A stretch of 7,977 nucleotides of DNA from Aquimarina sp. (GTDB taxonomy: Bacteria > Bacteroidota > Bacteroidia > Flavobacteriales > Flavobacteriaceae): positions 1-7,977 of the forward strand of contig WTKB01000008.1 of the NCBI GenBank assembly GCA_011524575.1, read 5' to 3'. The notes under the pieces are model-generated. The model had not been told where the DNA came from. It did no database searches and saw only the letters and a program-made list of their open reading frames with translations. Shown here piece by piece: positions 1 through 5,399 of this stretch. Position 1 is the first letter of the stretch. Each line of letters opens with the position of its first letter. The position numbers and the translations under genes are program-made.

Positions 1-825
1 TGGCTCAATAGTGTAAAAGTTGTATTAGGCTTATTGGAGTTAGCCTTAGCATTTAAGTTTTTGAGTGTAGCAGATCAAGCTTATCATTGGAACTTACTAA
101 GCAGAAATACTTTCCTCATCATCTGGATAGTTATTTTTACCATCATGTTTTTATACCTTGTAAGAAATATATTCTTAATACGTAATGGTGAAGCTAAAAA
201 AATTGGATTCTTTAGACCGTTCTTTGTCATCATAGTACTGGTTTTTACTATTTACCTTATTAGTGGTTTGACAGGCAAGGCATTACCATTACTTTCAGGG
301 ATTTTACCACCAAAAGCAGCAGTTACAACAAATACGCACAACGCGCGCTATGCTGACCGTTTGCATCTTCCTCATGGTTTAGAAGGTTATTTTGACTTGA
401 GAGAGGCTATCTGTGCTTCTCAAAAAGAGGATAAACCTATCTTTATAGATGCTACAGGTCACGGCTGTGTAAATTGCCGTCAAATGGAAGTAAGCGTATG
501 GTCTCAACCAAAAGTACTATCTTTACTGAAAGAAGATTTTATTATACTGGCACTTTATGCAGATGATAGAGTCATAGAGTTGCCTCAAGAAGAACAATAC
601 ATCAAGAAAGATGGAACTAAAGTCAGCATGATGCGTCAATTGAACAATCATTTCTTACAAGAAAAGTTTCAAATACATGCACAACCATACTATTTAATTT
701 TAGAGCCTAAAACAACTGGAGAAGGAATACTCTTAAAAGAAATAAGTACTCCTCATAAATTTGATTTAGACGAGGAACATTTCATTAACTTTTTGACTAC
801 AGGCTTAGAAAACTTCGGTAAATAA
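1..825 (+). CDS. dsbD: DsbD-family thiol:disulfide interchange protein, C-terminal part (5' truncated by window edge)
   Basis: Carries reducing power across the inner membrane: electrons pass from cytosolic thioredoxin through a membrane domain to a periplasmic thioredoxin-like domain that reduces periplasmic disulfide proteins. The frame is open from base 1 (W-L-N-S-V-K...), so the true start lies outside the window and 274 residues are visible; the TTG at 34 is an internal Leu codon. Seen: three hydrophobic stretches at about visible residues 5-21, 38-56 and 68-86, a linker, then a thioredoxin-like domain with the active site G-C-V-N-C-R (CVNC, Cys codons 466-468 and 475-477) and the cis-proline in A-Q-P-Y-Y (685-687). 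The CVNC motif following D-x-T-G-x-G is typical of DsbD C-terminal domains. The N-terminal DsbD-alpha domain, if present, and most of the membrane core are not visible. It ends with TAA at 823-825. It is the only gene on the + strand and points toward the structured non-coding region. Confidence 0.92.
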   Translation, partial: WLNSVKVVLGLLELALAFKFLSVADQAYHWNLLSRNTFLIIWIVIFTIMFLYLVRNIFLIRNGEAKKIGFFRPFFVIIVLVFTIYLISGLTGKALPLLSGILPPKAAVTTNTHNARYADRLHLPHGLEGYFDLREAICASQKEDKPIFIDATGHGCVNCRQMEVSVWSQPKVLSLLKEDFIILALYADDRVIELPQEEQYIKKDGTKVSMMRQLNNHFLQEKFQIHAQPYYLILEPKTTGEGILLKEISTPHKFDLDEEHFINFLTTGLENFGK

Positions 826-942
826 ATGAATTTGAATATTTTTATTATCTCCCTTTCGGGAAATGTAATCATGCCTCAAACATTTGTATATAGTGATTTA
901 AACTTTTTTGTTTGACGCGATAAATCTTATTCCTTTTTTGAA

Positions 943-1065
943 ATGAGTAAAGTACTGGAGCTGAAAGGATTAAGAAGATTAACTATTGTGATTTTAGCGA
1001 AGGACTTACCTGCAAGAGACATACAAGAGATTAGGTATGATCCAGCTGCTACTATTAAAGTTTAG
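943..1065 (+). CDS. possible small protein or gene remnant, 40 aa
   Basis: The frame has an ATG at 943, 40 codons and a TAG stop at 1063-1065. The product starts MSKVLELKGLRR and ends QEIRYDPAATIKV; it has mixed polar and hydrophobic composition, more like a soluble protein than random translation of AT-rich DNA. The same frame is open upstream to a TGA at 913-915. There is no Shine-Dalgarno sequence, which means little in Bacteroidota. I do not recognise the family. It may be a real small protein, the surviving tail of a broken gene, or chance. Confidence 0.25.
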   Translation: MSKVLELKGLRRLTIVILAKDLPARDIQEIRYDPAATIKV

Positions 1066-1082
1066 CGTTTCTTTGTAGTAAT

Positions 1083-1120
1083 GCCCTAACTTTTTTAATT
1101 CTACTTTACAAGGTTAGGGC
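1083..1120. repeat. Inverted repeat GCCCTAAC / GTTAGGGC at the left boundary of the structured element
   Basis: GCCCTAAC at 1083-1090 is perfectly complementary to GTTAGGGC at 1113-1120, with a 22-nt AT-rich spacer. Flanking A-T and G-T pairs (1080-1082 with 1121-1123) extend the stem. The right arm is the same GTTAGGG that can instead pair with CCCTAAC at 1386-1392, so the two folds exclude each other. No T-run follows the right arm, so it is not a standard + strand terminator. Confidence 0.6.
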
Positions 1121-1125
1121 GTTTC

Positions 1126-1133
1126 CCTTCGGG
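1126..1133 (+). other. C(UUCG)G tetraloop mini-hairpin
   Basis: CC-TTCG-GG gives a C(UUCG)G tetraloop, an exceptionally stable RNA loop, near the left end of the structured element. It is only two to three pairs long, so it matters mainly as part of the larger fold. G1133 would be shared with the GTCTGGCT arm. Confidence 0.4.
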
Positions 1134-1174
1134 TCTGGCTTCTCACAAGCACACCCGCAAACTAGAACTTCGTT

Positions 1175-1198
1175 AGAAACATACTAAGGTATGTTTCT
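1175..1198. repeat. Perfect 10-bp hairpin, TAAG loop
   Basis: AGAAACATAC (1175-1184), loop TAAG, then GTATGTTTCT (1189-1198), with no mismatch. It resembles the hairpin at 1250-1273 in stem length, in the A-rich left arm, and in a four-base loop starting TAA, so the two may be diverged copies of one module. The right arm is followed by TTTTG, a short T-run, so weak terminator activity on the + strand is possible. Confidence 0.6.
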
Positions 1199-1222
1199 TT
1201 TGCACTCAGTCCTGCTATATCT

Positions 1223-1238
1223 AGCTTGCGCGCGAGCT
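1223..1238. repeat. GC-rich hairpin AGCTTG / CGAGCT, CGCG loop
   Basis: A1223-T1238 through G1228-C1233 form six pairs, including one T-G wobble, around the loop CGCG. The flanking AGTC (1208-1211) and GACT (1239-1242) can add a short outer helix. The stretch upstream, CCTGCTATATCT, resembles the segment before the variable hairpin in the repeats recalled for the whole element. Confidence 0.45.
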
Positions 1239-1249
1239 GACTCTTCCTT

Positions 1250-1273
1250 GAAAATATGCTAAAGCATATTTTC
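1250..1273. repeat. Perfect 10-bp hairpin, TAAA loop
   Basis: GAAAATATGC (1250-1259), loop TAAA, then GCATATTTTC (1264-1273), with no mismatch. It is a structural relative of the 1175-1198 hairpin. C1273 could alternatively start the CTTAAC arm of the next stem. Confidence 0.6.
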
Positions 1274-1315
1274 TTAACAGTCTTCCCTTTAAGGGTCAAA
1301 AAAGGAGAGAGTTAA
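1274..1315. repeat. Interrupted stem TTAAC / GTTAA with purine-pyrimidine arms
   Basis: TTAAC (1274-1278) is complementary to GTTAA (1311-1315). Inside, the pyrimidine run TCTTCCCTTT (1281-1290) can pair with AAAGGAGAGA (1301-1310) with bulges. The stem is less regular than its neighbours. Confidence 0.35.
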
Positions 1316-1321
1316 GTTAAG

Positions 1322-1344
1322 AACTGACCTCATAAAGGTCAGTT
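1322..1344. repeat. Perfect 9-bp hairpin, CATAA loop
   Basis: AACTGACCT (1322-1330), loop CATAA, then AGGTCAGTT (1336-1344), with no mismatch; G1321-T1345 adds a wobble pair. It is the last and most GC-rich of the A/T-looped hairpins in the element and lies just before the long-range AGCCAGAC arm. Confidence 0.6.
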
Positions 1345-1426
1345 TAGTAACTAGCCAGACTGCGGGAGGAGCACATGACTTCTATCCCTAACGCATAAAA
1401 AAGACACTTTAAAACTTGGTAAAGTA

Positions 1427-1442
1427 GTATTAAAATTAATAC
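1427..1442. repeat. 16-nt dyad GTATTAA-AA-TTAATAC
   Basis: Two perfectly complementary 7-nt arms are separated by AA, outside the structured element. As DNA it has the form of an operator for a dimeric protein; as RNA it would be a short, weak hairpin. No gene start lies nearby on either strand, so an operator role is doubtful. Confidence 0.35.
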
Positions 1443-1591
1443 ATACTCTAACCAAATGCTTATCTTTTCATCTTTCGATATTTAAAGGACTATTGCTTCA
1501 TCACTAGAGAGATACTTAATCAGAGATTAAATTTATAGTTGTTAAGTTAGATAAAAAGGCATAATTTAGAGAACCTTTATATACGGCATGA

Positions 1592-1696
1592 TTTTATTCC
1601 ACGAAAGTGGTAAGATTAAAGAAAGCTAAAGAAGAAGGTGTTAGAAAATATATACCTAAGAAAAATAAAAGCGTTTTGGCATTAAAAAACGCATGA
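1592..1696 (+). pseudogene. possible coding remnant, 34 Lys-rich codons without ATG start
   Basis: An open frame runs from 1592 to the TGA at 1694-1696 and has no ATG. The translation contains V-R-L-K-K-A-K-E-E-G-V-R-K-Y and ends S-V-L-A-L-K-N-A, strongly basic and helix-like. The overlapping frame from the ATG at 1588 gives 13 codons before a stop, so a frameshifted remnant is possible. No family is recognised and it may be chance; it is listed because it is the only protein-like stretch in 1396-1769. Confidence 0.15.
1671..1692. repeat. Hairpin GCGTTTT / AAAACGC
   Basis: Seven perfect pairs (1671-1677 with 1686-1692) surround the 8-nt loop GGCATTAA. It lies about 80 nt beyond the stop of the last minus-strand gene. 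It lacks a following T-run on either strand, so a terminator role is only a possibility. Confidence 0.35.
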
Positions 1697-1769
1697 GGTG
1701 AAAGAAATTAGATTTTAACCTGTCTCATAAAATGGAAATCTTGATTTCTTTCTAGTACAAGTACTTTTT

Positions 1770-2519
1770 TTATTCAAAGAAAGGTAACTTTTTATCTTTA
1801 ATTATTTTACCACTTGGTTCACCTCCTAAATGAATAGGGCAAAATATACCATTAATAACATAACTCAGATTGAATCCTATTGTATAATATAAATCAGAAC
1901 CCGTCGAACTTGAGCTAAACTGATCGTCATCTATACCGTCGAGCTTGTCGGTGAAAGTTTTTCTAAAGTTTATTTCTGCTCCAATAATGAGGGAATGTGT
2001 CAAAAGCGCTTTTACACCTACGCCCATAGGAATAACGGGAGAAAAATTAGGAAAGTTAGCACTAGAAGAGAATGAGTTTTTACTAACCAAAGTATAAGTA
2101 GTACCAAGCCCTGCAAAAACATAAGGTGTAAAGAATACTTTCCTGCTTGTATTCGCTAACTTCTTTCCAAAATCTAAGAAGTTATATTCACCTTGTATGC
2201 TCAGTTCTAATGTAGAGTTTGAAAAAGAAACAAATTCTCCAAACCTTACGAGATTTGACTCATTAGATGAGTTACCTGCAATCCTTAAAAAGGATAATTG
2301 TAGCTTTAATGCACTAGCATACGACTTGCTATTTCTTTTGTAAAAAGCAGAAAAGGCATAATTGACTTTATTGGGAATAAAAGATTGGTTTACATCGCCT
2401 ATATACGTCAAGTTCCCCAAACCTCCACCATACTCATTGTATTGAGCTTGTGATTGATTTGCAATCATATACATCATACAGAAGATGTAAAGTGCAGGTT
2501 TTTTGAGGGTTTGAAACAT
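1770..2519 (-). CDS. DUF6089 outer-membrane beta-barrel protein, type IX secretion PorG-like
   Basis: Predicted small outer-membrane barrel of 249 aa. Residues 1-25 form a signal peptide (hydrophobic A-L-Y-I-F-C-M-M-Y-M-I-A, likely cut after Q-S-Q-A). The mature start E-Y-G-G-G-L-G-N-L-T-Y-I-G-D matches the opening strand I know from DUF6089/PorG proteins. Further family marks are FTPYVFAG (130-137), P-M-G-V-G-V-K (164-170), F-T-D-K-L-D (189-194) and a final amphipathic strand Y-T-I-G-F-N-L-S-Y. PorG is an accessory outer-membrane part of the type IX secretion system, though not every DUF6089 member has this role. About 30 residues with one Cys (227) and several Lys follow the last strand; such a tail after the barrel is unusual. 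It lies 30 nt behind the larger paralogue at 2550-3725, so the two are probably co-transcribed. Length fits PorG better than its neighbour does. Confidence 0.82.
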   Translation of the reverse strand: MFQTLKKPALYIFCMMYMIANQSQAQYNEYGGGLGNLTYIGDVNQSFIPNKVNYAFSAFYKRNSKSYASALKLQLSFLRIAGNSSNESNLVRFGEFVSFSNSTLELSIQGEYNFLDFGKKLANTSRKVFFTPYVFAGLGTTYTLVSKNSFSSSANFPNFSPVIPMGVGVKALLTHSLIIGAEINFRKTFTDKLDGIDDDQFSSSSTGSDLYYTIGFNLSYVINGIFCPIHLGGEPSGKIIKDKKLPFFE

Positions 2520-2549
2520 ATAAGTATTAATAAATTAAATTTTTTCAAC

Positions 2550-3725
2550 TTAGAATTTTGAACTTACCGTGGCCTTGCCAAGAACATAAGAAAGTTTAAA
2601 ACCTGTAAAAATATAAAAGTCTCTTTTACTCAAAAAGTTAGTTCGGCTACCACCTTTTATTTGACCCGTATTATATGATTGGTCTGGATCAATATTGCTA
2701 TATTCTTCATCTAAATCACTTAATAGGTCAGATGTGTACCCATCATTAAAGTCATATAGAGTACTTAAATCACCTTCAAGGTTTAGACCACTAGTTAAAT
2801 CATCGTTTCTACCAATAAATACTGTACGATCGCCTAAGTCATCTAAATAATCCGTAAAGGTATAGCGCACACCAACTTCAAAGGAGAGATCGATATGAGT
2901 TGTAAGCCTTTGTCTAACACCTATACCAAAGGGAACAGCTATCTGTATTTGTTTATATGGATCAGGTATTTTCGGGTCAAAGTCATAATCTGAAGCTACA
3001 GAAGCATAAAAATCTTCAAGCTTTTCTTTATCGCTGTCACTTAAATGTTGACCTACGGTACCTATTTTTCTTAAACTTTCTCCATTTCTTCTCGGGTCAT
3101 TGGTAAATACAGCGATACCTGCAAAAACATAAGGAGTAAAAATGGTTCTTTTCATGAAGATTGGAGACCTCGCAGGGATAATATCATATATAACATCAAA
3201 TTTGAACTCTAAGATATTGTTTACAAAATTCAAATTACGTAGTCTTCTATAGGCATCATTACGATTGTTTACCTTAGCATCTGCATCATCACCTTTGATT
3301 CTACCATAAAATAATTCTGCCCTTAAAGATAAATGTTGGCCCATTCTTTCAGTGATATTTACACCTAAACCAGGTCTTGTACCTTTAAGATTACTGGACA
3401 ATAAACTTTTACTCTGATCAAAATCACCTTTATAATTCAAAGCACCCAAGCTACCGCCAATAGTAACGTAGTGAGCTCTCAGTTTAGGACCATGCTTCTT
3501 GGGAGGTTTAATTTTTCTCTGGTTTTTTTTATTATAAGCAGAATTTGGACCTGCTTTTTGTGACGTTGGTCTTTTCTTCGGAGTTTTTCTTTTTACGTTT
3601 TTTCTGTAACCTACCTTAGATTTGTATTTAGGTTTATACTTAGACCTTCCAAACTGAGAATACAAATCAGCAGACGAGACGCACATAAGAGTGACTAACA
3701 TCAGTATAGATATAAGGTTTTTCAT
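2550..3725 (-). CDS. DUF6089-like outer-membrane beta-barrel protein with Lys/Arg-rich N-terminal segment, 391 aa
   Basis: Residues 1-24 form a signal peptide (M-K-N-L-I-S-I-L-M-L..., likely cut near Y-S-Q). Residues 27-83 are a low-complexity segment with 24 Lys/Arg and no acidic residue. The barrel starts near 85 (Y-V-T-I-G-G-S-L-G-A-L-N-Y-K-G-D), continues through FTPYVFAG (196-203), A-V-P-F-G-I-G-V (263-270) and R-Y-T-F-T-D-Y-L-D-D (287-296), and ends with F-T-G-F-K-L-S-Y-V-L-G. These blocks match the adjacent 249-aa protein in order and spacing, so the two are paralogues. Between the last two strands, 292-348 hold 17 Asp/Glu and two Arg; in an even-stranded barrel this loop faces outward. 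The protein is longer than typical DUF6089 proteins because of the basic segment and this loop. Exact function is unknown; a role in type IX secretion or in envelope-peptidoglycan contact is inference. Its start lies 93 nt after nadK, with a candidate promoter between. Confidence 0.8.
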   Translation of the reverse strand: MKNLISILMLVTLMCVSSADLYSQFGRSKYKPKYKSKVGYRKNVKRKTPKKRPTSQKAGPNSAYNKKNQRKIKPPKKHGPKLRAHYVTIGGSLGALNYKGDFDQSKSLLSSNLKGTRPGLGVNITERMGQHLSLRAELFYGRIKGDDADAKVNNRNDAYRRLRNLNFVNNILEFKFDVIYDIIPARSPIFMKRTIFTPYVFAGIAVFTNDPRRNGESLRKIGTVGQHLSDSDKEKLEDFYASVASDYDFDPKIPDPYKQIQIAVPFGIGVRQRLTTHIDLSFEVGVRYTFTDYLDDLGDRTVFIGRNDDLTSGLNLEGDLSTLYDFNDGYTSDLLSDLDEEYSNIDPDQSYNTGQIKGGSRTNFLSKRDFYIFTGFKLSYVLGKATVSSKF

Positions 3726-3787
3726 TATTAAGTCTATTTTTAAAAATTGTGTTCAGTTGCTTTTTTGTAAAATAACCAGTTGGATGA

Positions 3788-3795
3788 CAAATATA
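3788..3795 (-). promoter_or_regulatory. Candidate Bacteroidota -7 element TATATTTG for the two DUF6089 genes
   Basis: The minus strand reads TATATTTG, a full match to TAnnTTTG, 62 nt before the ATG at 3725 in the nadK-barrel gap. No clear TTTG lies at the right distance upstream; only a T-rich run is there. The match could be chance in AT-rich DNA, but its place in the longest gap of the minus-strand series supports separate transcription of the barrel genes. Confidence 0.4.
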
Positions 3796-3818
3796 ATACC
3801 ACAAAACTAAAAAAAACA

Positions 3819-4703
3819 TTAGTTTCTTACATCATATCCCCAATTCAATTTATTCTTTAACGTTTGGATATATGTATTATTGTTGATGTTAATCAACTTT
3901 GCATCAAAAGGTGCTTTTTTAATTTTAAATACTGTACTTTTTTCTAGAGATTTAGATCTAGAGTCTAACGTAAGTAGATAATTTTTACTTCTAGTTTCCA
4001 CATAAAGCTCTATCACACTTTCATCAGAAACAATTAAAGGACGAGCAGTAAGATTATGTGGATTTATTGGAGCTAAAATAAAGTTACTTGTAGTAGGCAT
4101 CATTATAGGACCACCACAACTAAGAGAGTACCCAGTGGAACCAGTAGGTGTAGATACTATAAGACCGTCTGCCCAATAGACATTCAAAAACTCACCGTCA
4201 ATTTTTGCATGTATCGCAATCATTGATGAAGTATCTCTTTTAGAGAGAGAGATTTCATTTAGCGCAAAGTTCTTATAACCAAAAGTATTTTTTCCTTCCA
4301 TCTGTATTTCTAGCAAACTTCTAGAGTCAATACTGTATTGATCTTTTTGCAACGAATTTAAAGCATCTCTAATTTTATCTCTTGGTATTGTAGCCAAAAA
4401 TCCCATTCTTCCAGTATTTATCCCTAATATAGGCGTTTCGCTATTACCAACATACGTGATTGTTTCTAAAAATGTTCCATCGCCACCAATACTAAAAAAA
4501 AAGTCTATTTTTGGAAGCTTTTCATCTTTAAAAAAGACCGTACATATGAAGTTTGAAGGAATTGTTTTTTTACTTATAAGAAAGTCATAAAAAGGTTTTG
4601 CTATAAATATATCATGCTTGTCCGCACTAAGTAAGCTAAACAAATCTTCAATGTATGGAGAACATTCTTTAGAGAAATTGATACCTACAAGTGCAATATT
4701 CAT
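3819..4703 (-). CDS. nadK: NAD kinase
   Basis: Phosphorylates NAD at the 2'-hydroxyl of the adenosine ribose using ATP or polyphosphate, the only route to NADP; cytosolic. At 294 aa it has the usual length. Visible motifs: GGDGT (73-77), the catalytic and nucleotide-binding loop; NTGRMGFLA (96-104); N-E (149-150); and the conserved block from D179 to P199 including T-P-T-G-S-T-G-Y-S-L-S. P-I-N-P-H-N-L-T-A-R-P-L follows at 212-223. All key residues are present, so it should be active. The start M-N-I-A-L-V-G is the natural first beta-strand. It lies 36 nt behind the CBS gene and before two outer-membrane proteins; CBS - nadK - DUF6089 is an order I recall from other Bacteroidota. Confidence 0.97.
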   Translation of the reverse strand: MNIALVGINFSKECSPYIEDLFSLLSADKHDIFIAKPFYDFLISKKTIPSNFICTVFFKDEKLPKIDFFFSIGGDGTFLETITYVGNSETPILGINTGRMGFLATIPRDKIRDALNSLQKDQYSIDSRSLLEIQMEGKNTFGYKNFALNEISLSKRDTSSMIAIHAKIDGEFLNVYWADGLIVSTPTGSTGYSLSCGGPIMMPTTSNFILAPINPHNLTARPLIVSDESVIELYVETRSKNYLLTLDSRSKSLEKSTVFKIKKAPFDAKLININNNTYIQTLKNKLNWGYDVRN

Positions 4704-4739
4704 TTGATGTTAGTTTAGGGGTATAAAAGATATCAACTA

Positions 4740-5399
4740 TTAAACATCTATATATTTGAGCAAATTATCTAACCTGTTTTGAGTCTCATTACGAATATTT
4801 CCTTGAGTGAATGTAGCTTCAATCGTGTATTCATAACGCTCAAATGAGGCAATAATATGAACTAAGTTTTGTTTGTTTAACTTGAGGATTACTTTGATTT
4901 TGGTAGGCTCTAAAGTATCGTTCAGTACAGAAGCATGCAAAATTTTGGTATCATTAGTCTCTATGATCTGACTTATTTCTGAAAGAGAATAATTATGCTG
5001 TTGCATCACAAGTACTATAATGCCACCTGTTTGTTTATAAGCGTTATGAGAGCTTATCCAATTAAATAAATCTTGGTTGGTAATACTGCCAATATAATTT
5101 TCTTTTTCGTCTAATACAGCTATAGTTGTTACCTCATATTGTTTTATGGTATGTATAACGTCAAAAATATGATCGGTGCATTTACATGCCACTTTACGAA
5201 ACTCAAGATTGGTTTCTTTTAATGGAAGGTTTGCTTGGTCTAGTAAATAAGTTTCATTTACCAAACCTAAATATTTATGGTCTTTTACAATAGGTAAATG
5301 ACTCACCTTTAATTCCTCCATCCACTGTATAGCTCTATCTACTGTGTCTGTATGTTTCAGAGGTGTGATAGAAGCATTGATAAGGTTTTCAGCAATCAT
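4740..5399 (-). CDS. CBS-domain protein with C-terminal ACT-like domain
   Basis: 219 aa, soluble. Residues about 1-115 form a CBS pair: D-R-A-I-Q-W-M with L-P-I-V-K-D-H-K-Y-L-G-L-V in the first repeat, and I-A-V-L-D-E-K-E-N-Y-I-G-S-I-T in the second. CBS pairs bind adenine nucleotides and act as energy sensors. Residues about 125-200 (G-G-I-I-V-L-V-M..., then I-K-V-I-L-K-L-N) look like an ACT-type regulatory fold. There is no enzyme domain, so it is probably a stand-alone regulator or ligand sensor; its target is unknown. The ATG at 5399 directly follows the TAG stop of the upstream hydrolase gene with no gap, pointing to translational coupling. Being next to nadK makes an adenine-nucleotide signal attractive, but this is inference. 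Confidence 0.88.
   Translation of the reverse strand: MIAENLINASITPLKHTDTVDRAIQWMEELKVSHLPIVKDHKYLGLVNETYLLDQANLPLKETNLEFRKVACKCTDHIFDVIHTIKQYEVTTIAVLDEKENYIGSITNQDLFNWISSHNAYKQTGGIIVLVMQQHNYSLSEISQIIETNDTKILHASVLNDTLEPTKIKVILKLNKQNLVHIIASFERYEYTIEATFTQGNIRNETQNRLDNLLKYIDV

Larger units (their letters stand above)
1081..1395. repeat. Structured element: nested inverted repeats enclosing a row of hairpins (possible Bacteroidota interspersed repeat or structured RNA)
   Basis: Outer pair: GTTAGGG (1113-1119) is complementary to CCCTAAC (1386-1392). Nested inside: GTCTGGCT (1133-1140) is complementary to AGCCAGAC (1353-1360), and CCCGCA (1154-1159) to TGCGGG (1361-1366); these last two pairings cross, so they form a pseudoknot or are alternatives. 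Within them are hairpins at 1126-1133, 1175-1198, 1223-1238, 1250-1273, 1274-1315 and 1322-1344. The left end (GGGCGTT...CCCTTCGGGTC) and right end (CTATCCCTAACGC) resemble, from memory, short interspersed repeats common in Flavobacteriia genomes, often carrying a variable central hairpin; this could not be checked. GC content is above the flanks. Whether it is a non-autonomous mobile repeat or a transcribed RNA cannot be decided here, and the strand is unknown. Confidence 0.55.
826..1769. other. 944-nt gene-poor region between convergent dsbD and DUF6089 genes
   Basis: No long open frame lies on either strand. Three parts can be told apart. Positions 826-1080 contain a weak 40-codon frame (943-1065). 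Positions 1081-1395 are a cluster of hairpins inside nested inverted repeats. Positions 1396-1769 are stop-rich and AT-rich, with a 16-nt dyad at 1427-1442, a CCAC-GAAA-GTGG mini-hairpin at 1599-1610, a 34-codon Lys-rich open frame at 1592-1693, and a GCGTTTT/AAAACGC hairpin at 1671-1692. The region sits between the 3' ends of two convergent genes, so it need not hold promoters for them. Its length is unusual in a window where other gaps are under 100 nt, which suggests a site of past insertion or decay, or an RNA gene. No tRNA, rRNA or recognisable transposase was seen. Confidence 0.7.

Noticed and set aside
837..880. TCCC-TTTC-GGGA hairpin just after dsbD as terminator
   Set aside because: It has a four-pair stem without a following T-run, too weak to call.
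1113..1392. tRNA-like or CRISPR-like array
   Set aside because: Several hairpins in a row suggested these, but there is no T-arm GGTTC motif, no acceptor stem of 7 bp at the right distance, and no evenly spaced direct repeats.
1364..1398. GGGAGGAG followed by an ATG and a 7-codon frame (MTSIPNA) ending at the element's right end, like a leader peptide
   Set aside because: The purine run overlaps the TGCGGG pairing arm, Bacteroidota seldom use such ribosome sites, and no gene follows on this strand.
1700..1769. Possible insertion-sequence end (ATGAGACAGGTT on the minus strand)
   Set aside because: No matching inverted copy or target duplication was found in the window, and no transposase remnant could be recognised.
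1737..1780. AGTAC/GTACT and TTTCTTT/AAAGAAA pairing with a T-run, as terminator of dsbD or of the last minus-strand gene
   Set aside because: The usable stem is only four pairs, it lies over 900 nt from dsbD, and it overlaps the stop of the DUF6089 gene, with no T-run in that gene's direction.
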